From an uncultured Opitutia bacterium (GTDB taxonomy: Bacteria > Verrucomicrobiota > Verrucomicrobiae > Opitutales > MB11C04), in the NCBI GenBank assembly GCA_913048545.1, contig CAJWWH010000069.1, forward strand, positions 1 to 8,855: a stretch of 8,855 nucleotides of DNA, written 5' to 3'. The notes beneath the pieces were generated by a model, which saw only the letters and a program-made list of their open reading frames with translations, was not told where the DNA came from and ran no database searches. The position numbers were made by a program, and so were the translations under genes. Below, piece after piece: positions 1-5,189 of this stretch; the stretch's first letter is position 1, and each line of letters begins with the position of its first letter.

Positions 1-186
1 TCTATTCCACTTTTCAATTCGATGAATGGTGGAAACCATATCATTTTTTTCGCATACAAATGAAAACATTTTTTTGGCATCTTCGGTCTCATTCGCCATA
101 AAATACTTGGTCGCGAAATCTAAGGAACCTTCCATTTCATAAACTACTTTGAATTCTTCAAGCTTAGGTTCATTACTTTCCTTCAT
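1..186 (-). CDS. hypothetical small acidic protein, 3' end beyond the window
   Basis: An open frame of 62 codons runs leftward from the ATG at 186-184 and leaves the window without a stop. The protein begins MKESNEPKLEEFKVVYEMEG and continues with a charged, helix-prone stretch (NETEDAKKMF) before ending at the edge in HRIEKWNR. The TAG directly before the ATG in the same frame fixes the start at or after this position. No signal peptide or membrane segment is visible and I do not recognise a family. The composition (alternating hydrophobic and charged residues, V14-Y16 and F24-F29 strands) looks like a genuine small cytosolic alpha/beta protein. A GGGG at -7 to -4 is at best a poor ribosome binding site. 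Function unknown. Confidence 0.6.
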   Translation of the reverse strand, partial: MKESNEPKLEEFKVVYEMEGSLDFATKYFMANETEDAKKMFSFVCEKNDMVSTIHRIEKWNR

Positions 187-195
187 CTACCCCAT

Positions 196-225
196 AAGCT
201 ACACTCACGCGTTACTGACTGGCAA
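196..225 (-). promoter_or_regulatory. candidate promoter of the small gene at the left edge
   Basis: On the minus strand TTGCCA (225-220) is followed after 18 bases by TAGCTT (201-196). The -35 matches consensus at 5 of 6 bases and the -10 only at 3 of 6. The -10 would lie at -15 to -10 from the ATG, giving a leader of only a few bases. Weak on its own; listed because other genes here have -10-like hexamers at a similar distance. Confidence 0.22.
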
Positions 226-345
226 GTTTTTTTACTTATTTTTTCGTATATAAAAAAAGGGGGAAGGATTATGAAGGTGATTGATGAGAAAAAAATGAAG
301 TAAAAGGAGGGATGAGCGAAAGGTGGTGCAGGTGTGAAAAGTTCA

Positions 346-374
346 TTTACTTGTGTAAAAGTCTTAAAAATAAT
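346..374 (+). promoter_or_regulatory. candidate sigma70-type promoter for the TIM-barrel gene
   Basis: TTTACT (346-351; 4 of 6 to TTGACA) and AATAAT (369-374; 5 of 6 to TATAAT) are separated by 17 bases. Transcription would begin near 381, leaving about 110 bases of leader before the ATG at 491. The region is AT-rich, so a chance match is quite possible. Confidence 0.3.
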
Positions 375-490
375 GACTGCCTGAGCCTCCAATACAAATG
401 TCTCGTTTTATGCATGTTCCCTGAAAAAAAACCTGTCCGCTCTTTTTCCAACTTGCCCCAGTCCCACCCTTGCTTTGACCTAAGTCCGTC

Positions 491-1591
491 ATGCAAAACA
501 AAATCCCTCCGCTGTCCAGACGAAATTTCTGTAAAAAATCCGCTTCTTTGCTCGCTTCAACCGTGATTGCAACGGAATTATCTGGTGATCCGGACAATAA
601 GTTGCTCCCATTGCAACTCGGCTTTGATAATTTTTCAATTCGGGCATTGGGGTGGAAAGCTCCCAAACTTTTGGACTATGCCAGGTCACAAAATCTGAAT
701 ACCGTTTTATTCTCAGACTTGGATGTTTATGAAACCTTGGATTCCTCCTACTTGAATGAAATTAAAAAGGAGGCAGAAAATTGCGGTATTACGATTCAAA
801 CGGGAACAGGTGGAATTTGTCCGACCTCCAAAAAATTTAAGCCTAATTACGGCACCGCGACCGAGCACCTCAATCTCATTATCCGGGTGGCGAAGGATGT
901 GGGTTCAAGTGTGGCCCGTTGTTATCTAGGATCAATGCAGGACCGAAAGGAAAAAGGCGGGATTCGCAGGCATATGGAGAGCACATTAAAAGTTCTCAAT
1001 CAATGCAAAAAAAATGCCATGGATTCCGGGGTATGTATCGCCGTGGAAAATCATGCCGGAGATTTGCATAGCCGCGAACTTGTGGAATTAATTGAGCGGG
1101 CTGGCACAAATTTTGTGGGGGCCACATTGGATTCCGGAAATGCGACCTGGACACTTGAACATCCGGTTGATGCTCTTCGAAACCTTGCCCCATATGCAGT
1201 CTCGAGTGGAATTCGTGATTCAATGGTTTGGAAAAGTGAAAAAGGGGTTCGGGTCCAATGGACCGCGATGGGAGAAGGTTGTGTCAACTTGGACAAGTTT
1301 TTCAGGGAATGGAAAAGTTTATGCCCCTCCCTGCCCCTCCAACTCGAAATAATTTCAGGATTTTCAAAAGAATTTCCATATTTAGAAGAGGAATTTTGGG
1401 GTCCGTACTCGACCATTTCAGCACGCGACTTTTCACGGTTTCTCACATTGAGTCAAAAAGGGAAATCCATTGATCCATTTAGAGCACCCCAGGGAATTGA
1501 TAAATTGAAAGCCCAGCAGGAATTCCAGTTGACTGAGCTTGAGCGCAGTATTTCGTTTTGCAGAAAAAAACTCTTAGCCAAACTTCAATAA
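491..1591 (+). CDS. Tat-exported sugar phosphate isomerase/epimerase-like TIM-barrel protein
   Basis: A 366-residue protein of the xylose-isomerase-like TIM-barrel superfamily (AP endonuclease 2 fold; sugar isomerases and epimerases). It begins with a twin-arginine signal: SRRNFCK at residues 9-15, then a mildly hydrophobic stretch to about residue 30, so export in folded form is expected. The barrel starts near residue 42 (LGFDNFSIRALGW). Probable metal ligands are E186 (AVENHAG), D214 (TLDSGNA) and E286 (LEIISG). The fourth canonical ligand, the His of the usual HVKD motif, appears to be replaced: the matching segment reads SGIRDS (239-244), with R242-D243 kept. The substrate cannot be read from sequence; an unusual sugar or inositol is plausible. 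Such Tat-exported paralogues are common in PVC bacteria. No Shine-Dalgarno sequence precedes the ATG. The stop lies one base from the stop of the convergent phosphatase gene. Confidence 0.85.
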   Translation: MQNKIPPLSRRNFCKKSASLLASTVIATELSGDPDNKLLPLQLGFDNFSIRALGWKAPKLLDYARSQNLNTVLFSDLDVYETLDSSYLNEIKKEAENCGITIQTGTGGICPTSKKFKPNYGTATEHLNLIIRVAKDVGSSVARCYLGSMQDRKEKGGIRRHMESTLKVLNQCKKNAMDSGVCIAVENHAGDLHSRELVELIERAGTNFVGATLDSGNATWTLEHPVDALRNLAPYAVSSGIRDSMVWKSEKGVRVQWTAMGEGCVNLDKFFREWKSLCPSLPLQLEIISGFSKEFPYLEEEFWGPYSTISARDFSRFLTLSQKGKSIDPFRAPQGIDKLKAQQEFQLTELERSISFCRKKLLAKLQ

Positions 1592-1592
1592 C

Positions 1593-2231
1593 TCACGCGT
1601 CATCAAGAGAGTCCAAGTTTTTCAAATGGGCGACATCCCCCCAGCTGATTAAATTCCATCCTGCTTCCTTTTTTTCAATTCTGTTCAGGGAACAGTTGAG
1701 GAGGACAAAATTACGATCTGCCTCCAAAGGGATTTTGAGAATATACCGAAATAGGACACCGAGCACCCCACCGTGGGTGACCACTGCGATCCTTGCCCCT
1801 TGATGTCTGTTCGCCAAATCTTCAATGGAGGCCGAACAGCGCTCATAAAAATGAAGAAAGCTCTCCCCTCCCGGAACCTCATATTCCGGACCATCATGTC
1901 GGAATGATTGGTACACTTCCGGATGGCTTTGCATCATTTCATCAGTATTTAATCCCTCGAGCACCCCAAGATCGCGTTCACGGAAACCGGGATACATTTC
2001 CGCAGTCATTCCCGACGGACTGCCTATCAGTTCGGATGTGTGCAGTGCCCGCCCAAGATCGCTTGAATAAAAAAAATCAAATTGTTCCTCCCTTATTCTT
2101 TCCCCCAACGCTTTGGCCTGTGAAACTCCCCTTGGACTGAGAGGAGAGTCCGCGTGACCTTGCCAACGGCCGGATAGATTCCATTCCGTTTCCCCGTGGC
2201 GAATAAGAGTGATACTTGTATTTTGATCCAT
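1593..2231 (-). CDS. histidine phosphatase, phosphoglycerate mutase superfamily (GpmB/CobC-like)
   Basis: A 212-residue cytosolic protein of the branch 1 histidine phosphatase family. The N-terminal signature is LIRHGETEWN with R11 and the phospho-accepting H12. R61 (SSDLGRALHTSE), E85 (FRERDLGVLEG; general acid/base) and the second catalytic histidine H153 (VVTHGGVLG) are all present, so the enzyme should be active. At about 210 residues it is closer to the cofactor-independent-of-BPG phosphatases (GpmB, CobC, PhoE types) than to the longer GpmA mutases. The substrate, whether a sugar phosphate, alpha-ribazole phosphate or other phosphomonoester, cannot be decided, and no cobalamin genes are nearby. 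No Shine-Dalgarno is visible. On the minus strand CTCTT (1609-1605) can pair with AAGAG (1575-1571) ahead of seven Ts (1570-1564). This might terminate transcription inside the neighbouring gene, but the loop is long and the hairpin weak. Confidence 0.9.
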   Translation of the reverse strand: MDQNTSITLIRHGETEWNLSGRWQGHADSPLSPRGVSQAKALGERIREEQFDFFYSSDLGRALHTSELIGSPSGMTAEMYPGFRERDLGVLEGLNTDEMMQSHPEVYQSFRHDGPEYEVPGGESFLHFYERCSASIEDLANRHQGARIAVVTHGGVLGVLFRYILKIPLEADRNFVLLNCSLNRIEKKEAGWNLISWGDVAHLKNLDSLDDA

Positions 2232-2240
2232 TCAGACTTT

Positions 2241-2267
2241 AGTATATCCCAATGATAATTTGGTCAG
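2241..2267 (-). promoter_or_regulatory. candidate promoter of the histidine phosphatase gene
   Basis: On the minus strand TATACT (2246-2241; 5 of 6 to TATAAT) lies at -15 to -10 from the ATG. CTGACC (2267-2262; 4 of 6 to TTGACA) is 15 bases upstream of it. The spacer is short, so the -10 is the stronger half. The leader would be only about 3-4 bases. Confidence 0.3.
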
Positions 2268-2393
2268 CACAAATTTAAAAATTTCTTAAATCTTTGAACT
2301 TGAAAAATCAACCAGTCCGATAAACTCTGTGCATTGTATATTTATCATACAGCTTATTTTCCCTTTCGGTCTCCGTAAAATATTTATCCAAAA

Positions 2394-2732
2394 ATGACCA
2401 ATTCCCTTACTTTATCTTTGCTCCTTTCCAGTTTCTGTATCCTGCTGTCCTGTTGTTCTTCCTTGGGAACTCAATCGAAATTAGAAAAAGATGGAAGCCT
2501 GGAGGATCAAATACGGTCCTATGAATCGAGGGCCCGGTCTTTTCAGGCACTGGCAAATTCACAAAGTCTCAGTTCTCCCTACTCTTCACCCCATTCTCGC
2601 AGTCACAGTGCACTGAGCGGAGAAAACCTCCGCATGGTCTACCTACAGGAAGCCAGCAGATACCGCGAACTGGCGGAACGGGCAAGAGATCAATTAGAAA
2701 AGAGGGAGGAAGAGAGGTTAGCTCCTCAGTAG
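2394..2732 (+). CDS. small probable lipoprotein with Ser-rich linker and coiled-coil C-terminus
   Basis: A 112-residue protein with a hydrophobic N-terminal segment (residues 5-19) ending in ILLSCCSS. C20 fits a lipobox (L17-L18-S19-C20), so lipidation and envelope anchoring are likely. After the cysteine come a charged helix (about 28-50), a serine-rich linker (56-76, ten serines in 21 residues, with the short SPYSSPHS motif) and a highly charged helix (80-108) of probable coiled-coil type (ASRYRELAERARDQLEKREE). No known domain is recognised. The architecture resembles small structural envelope lipoproteins, but no function is claimed. No Shine-Dalgarno precedes the ATG; a TAAAAT hexamer lies at 2376-2381. 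The TAG stop directly abuts the stop codon of the convergent ThuA-like gene, with no bases between them. Confidence 0.7.
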   Translation: MTNSLTLSLLLSSFCILLSCCSSLGTQSKLEKDGSLEDQIRSYESRARSFQALANSQSLSSPYSSPHSRSHSALSGENLRMVYLQEASRYRELAERARDQLEKREEERLAPQ

Positions 2733-3797
2733 TTACTGCTTTTCAGGCACATCTCGAAATGCCCAGTCAGGAGTTCCCTTGGGATCAGGAGCGTGAGGAG
2801 TTTTACCGAGTCCATAATCTTCCGCCTGCATGTCCTGTGAGGGCCAAAATTCTTTATCTTTTATAAAGCCGTAAAAGGAGGGATAAAATGGATCCACATA
2901 GTGGACATCAGCATTTTCGGGAACTTTCAGACCCGTAAGAAAATACACGGAATTCACGAGCATACGTCTTAAGTCTTCGCTCACCAAATCCACGGACGCA
3001 CCCATGGTCGTACAAAATGTGGTTCCTTTCTTTCCATTAGGTGCGGTGTAGGGGTGAATCCAGGCAAGAGGTTGCATCGGTTCGTTTTTTGAATCCACAA
3101 AAGAGGAATCAGGGGCAAGCGTTTGGGTTACCGCCCCGCGCATGAGAATGGTGTCCTTTTCTGTTAATCGACGAATACCGTAAACATCGGATGGACCAAA
3201 AACATCGGTCACTCCCTGAAGAATGGGGTGCGCTGCATTCTTGGTTTCAATCATTCCCCGAGCACCTTCTACTTTGTGCCTGCCATGATGACTCACCCAT
3301 CCTTCCCCCATAATCAATGGACCGAACTGTCCGTAGGAAATTTTGTCTCCAAATTTGTCTCCTCCATTAAAAGCATGGGTAGAGGTACGAATTCCAATAA
3401 TTGGTTTTCCCGAATTTAAGAAATTGGTAATGTACACCGCATCTGCTGCATTTGGTTTACGGAAGCGAGTACCAATTAACATCAAATCCGCCTCTTCCAG
3501 GCTCTTCCAACCCACTACGCCCTGCTGATTATTGGGGTCAATGTACTTTTCGGATTTATCCCACGCAAAAAGAACCTTGCAGTCAAAGCCATGTTTTTCA
3601 GCGAGAATTTTTGCCAACATAGGCATACTTTCCTCCGTTCGGTATTCCTCATCTCCGGAAACAAGCACCACTGTCTTTCCTTGCCCCGGCCCCTTTTTCC
3701 CTTGCAAGGAAAGAATCTTCGACGGATCCCCCAACAAATAGCAGGAAGTCGCCCAAATCGTTAAAATAATACCGAGAGATTGAATGAGATTTTTCAT
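2733..3797 (-). CDS. secreted ThuA-like protein (class I glutamine-amidotransferase-like fold)
   Basis: The 354-residue protein read from the ATG at 3797 resembles the ThuA family, a glutamine-amidotransferase-like fold linked in some bacteria to trehalose and other sugar use and very frequent in PVC genomes. The frame also extends to a TTG at 3815, but the ATG gives a cleaner signal peptide (MKNLIQSLGIILTIWATSCY). WATSC (15-19) could be a lipobox with C19. The first strand and loop read TVVLVSGDEEYRTEESMPML (42-61). Other family-like segments are IGTRFRKPN (108-116), IIGIRTSTHAF (133-143), SHHGRHKVEGARG (169-181), AWIHPY (245-250) and GTTFCTTMGAS (258-268). A catalytic amidotransferase triad is not evident, as usual for ThuA. 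The C-terminal part past 290 (ENADVHYVDPFYPS) resembles tails seen in PVC homologues. Substrate unknown. A perfect -35 TTGACA occurs on the minus strand at 3849-3844 but lacks a good -10. Confidence 0.8.
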   Translation of the reverse strand: MKNLIQSLGIILTIWATSCYLLGDPSKILSLQGKKGPGQGKTVVLVSGDEEYRTEESMPMLAKILAEKHGFDCKVLFAWDKSEKYIDPNNQQGVVGWKSLEEADLMLIGTRFRKPNAADAVYITNFLNSGKPIIGIRTSTHAFNGGDKFGDKISYGQFGPLIMGEGWVSHHGRHKVEGARGMIETKNAAHPILQGVTDVFGPSDVYGIRRLTEKDTILMRGAVTQTLAPDSSFVDSKNEPMQPLAWIHPYTAPNGKKGTTFCTTMGASVDLVSEDLRRMLVNSVYFLTGLKVPENADVHYVDPFYPSFYGFIKDKEFWPSQDMQAEDYGLGKTPHAPDPKGTPDWAFRDVPEKQ

Positions 3798-3901
3798 ATT
3801 TAATAATGGAAGCAATAACTAACCCAAAAAATTTCCTGATTAATGTCAAAGCCCAACCTTACAAAGTAAAAAAAAGAATTCGTAATTTTGCGATTCATCC
3901 T

Positions 3902-3907
3902 TAGAAT
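3902..3907 (+). promoter_or_regulatory. candidate -10 element of the desaturase gene
   Basis: TAGAAT (5 of 6 to TATAAT) sits at -12 to -7 from the desaturase ATG. This is the spacing expected when transcription starts on the A of the start codon, giving a leaderless mRNA. No good -35 lies 16-18 bases upstream (TTCGTA at 3879-3884), so support is modest. Confidence 0.28.
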
Positions 3908-3913
3908 AAATTC

Positions 3914-5059
3914 ATGTTCAAAAATATTCCGTTCAATCGTGTGGAGTGGGTGACGAGTAGCTTTTTGATTATAACTGCTATTCTTACTTTCACTGCTGTT
4001 CCCGCATACTTTTATTTTTTCGGCTGGGATTGGTTTCTCTTCGCCGTTTTTCTTTTCTACTACCCTGCTACGGGTATGAGCATAACCGTGGGTTACCACC
4101 GCTTATTTTCCCACAAGGCATTCAAAGCTAGTTGGCCGGTCAAACTTTTTGTTCTTCTTTTCGGTGCTGCCGCGTTTGAAAATTCGGCACTTTGGTGGAG
4201 CTCTGAGCACAGAAAACACCATAAGCATGTAGACACTGACGATGATCCATATGACATATCGAAAGGATTCTTTTGGGCCCACATGGGATGGCTTATGTTC
4301 AAACTCAAACCCGACAGCCCAATTAATAATGTACAAGACTTAAAGAGAGACCGTCTTGTTGTGTGGCAAGACAAATGGGTTCATGGCATTGCTTTTTTTA
4401 TGAGTTTCATTCTTCCATCTTTGATTGGATATGTATACGCAGTCACCACCAAAAATTTATCCCCTCTCGCAGGAGCTCTAGGTGGTTTTCTTATCCCCGG
4501 AGTGGCTCGTGTAGTCATGGTACAACACGCCACATTCTGCATAAATTCGCTTTGTCATATGATCGGTTCACGGCCCTACTCCACCAGTCACAGTGCACGG
4601 GATAGCTGGATAGCTGCTATTTTCACTATGGGTGAAGGCTACCACAATTATCACCATGAATTCCAATGGGACTACAGAAATGGAGTCAAGCCTTGGCAAC
4701 TCGATCCTTCCAAATGGATCATTTGGTTTCTTTCCAAGTTTGGTCTGACCGGGGATTTAAAAAGAGTAGCTAACGAAAGAATTCTTCTTGCTGAAACCCG
4801 CGAAACCAAGCGTCAATTAAGCGATCAAATTTCTAACATTCAAGCAATTGCAAACTCCTCAAACATACTAATTGAGCAAACACTTTCGTCTTTGGAGAAG
4901 TGGAGTGATCGTCTGACTGAAATATGTGATGAACTGCAAAAAGCAGCACACGACAAGATTAACTTGTCAAAATCCACTCTTTCAGACCTTCGGGATGAAA
5001 TTCAGGGAGCAGTTTCCGAAATGGAATCCAGTCTAAAACTCTCTCTCGCCAAGATATAG
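3914..5059 (+). CDS. membrane fatty-acid (acyl-CoA delta-9 type) desaturase with coiled-coil tail
   Basis: A 381-residue integral membrane di-iron desaturase that inserts a double bond into saturated acyl chains, probably at delta-9 by family resemblance. All histidine boxes are present: HRLFSH (62-67), HRKHH (99-103, followed by H105) and HNYHH (244-248), plus the NSLCH histidine (H215). Hydrophobic segments lie at about 14-36, 40-58, 75-90, 157-176 and 186-204, giving the usual two hairpins with the boxes facing the cytosol. The catalytic domain ends near residue 280. The last 100 residues form a hydrophilic, helix-only extension (LLAETRETKRQLSDQISN onward) with coiled-coil character, which is not part of the desaturase core. 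No ferredoxin, cytochrome b5 or reductase gene is adjacent, so the electron donor is unknown. It probably adjusts membrane fluidity. No Shine-Dalgarno is visible at the start. A hairpin about 90 bases past the TAG is a likely terminator. Confidence 0.92.
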   Translation: MFKNIPFNRVEWVTSSFLIITAILTFTAVPAYFYFFGWDWFLFAVFLFYYPATGMSITVGYHRLFSHKAFKASWPVKLFVLLFGAAAFENSALWWSSEHRKHHKHVDTDDDPYDISKGFFWAHMGWLMFKLKPDSPINNVQDLKRDRLVVWQDKWVHGIAFFMSFILPSLIGYVYAVTTKNLSPLAGALGGFLIPGVARVVMVQHATFCINSLCHMIGSRPYSTSHSARDSWIAAIFTMGEGYHNYHHEFQWDYRNGVKPWQLDPSKWIIWFLSKFGLTGDLKRVANERILLAETRETKRQLSDQISNIQAIANSSNILIEQTLSSLEKWSDRLTEICDELQKAAHDKINLSKSTLSDLRDEIQGAVSEMESSLKLSLAKI

Positions 5060-5147
5060 AATTATATTCCTCCTCACTTCTCATTTGTACTTTACTACAG
5101 ATCACTGAAAGTTAAATGGTGCCCATCTTAAAGCACCCATCCTCAGA

Positions 5148-5182
5148 CTGTAGTTAATTTTTAAATTACTCTGCAGGGTTTT
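5148..5182 (+). terminator. probable intrinsic terminator of the desaturase gene
   Basis: CTGTAG (5148-5153) pairs with CTGCAG (5171-5176), with one G-U pair. Inside it TAATT (5155-5159) pairs with AATTA (5164-5168) around a four-base loop, with a small internal loop between the stems. GG and then TTTT (5179-5182) follow. The T run is short. The structure lies just before the stop codon of the convergent gene; on the minus strand it has no following T run. Confidence 0.42.
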
Positions 5183-5189
5183 GTATCGA

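Larger units (their letters stand above)
187..490. other. non-coding gap with a long purine-rich tract
   Basis: This stretch separates two divergent genes and carries no convincing gene. Bases 252-340 are strongly purine-biased on the + strand (16 pyrimidines in 89 bases). They contain two Shine-Dalgarno-like runs: GGGGGAAGGA (259-268), just before a 10-codon frame at 271-303, and AAGGAGGG (304-311), directly abutting an ATG at 312. The frame from 312 runs to 566 (84 codons), overlaps the start of the next gene and has a composition unlike a real protein. Promoters for both flanking genes presumably lie here. Confidence 0.5.

Noticed and set aside
312..566. 84-codon + strand frame preceded by AAGGAGGG
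   Set aside because: The purine run touches the ATG with no spacing, the frame overlaps the start of the well-supported TIM-barrel gene, and the Cys- and Ser-rich translation shows no domain.
203..1600. ACTCACGCGT occurring at 203-212 and 1591-1600
   Set aside because: Only two copies of a 10-base word, with no extended similarity or symmetry beyond ACGCGT.
1564..1609. Minus-strand hairpin plus seven Ts as a terminator of the phosphatase gene
   Set aside because: Only five base pairs around a loop of about 29 bases; too weak to list as a feature.
3800..4099. 99-codon minus frame across the ThuA/desaturase gap
   Set aside because: It overlaps the desaturase N-terminus, including histidine box 1, in antisense and shows no family features.
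2599..4600. A 14-base repeat, CAGTCACAGTGCAC, in both the lipoprotein and desaturase genes
   Set aside because: Both copies are in frame and encode SHSA in unrelated proteins. Two copies 2 kb apart with no flanking similarity look like coincidence.
5057..5132. Possible TAG readthrough of the desaturase, since the frame stays open for 23 codons after its stop
   Set aside because: The extension has no recognisable content and runs through the intergenic region toward the terminator. It gives no support for amber recoding.
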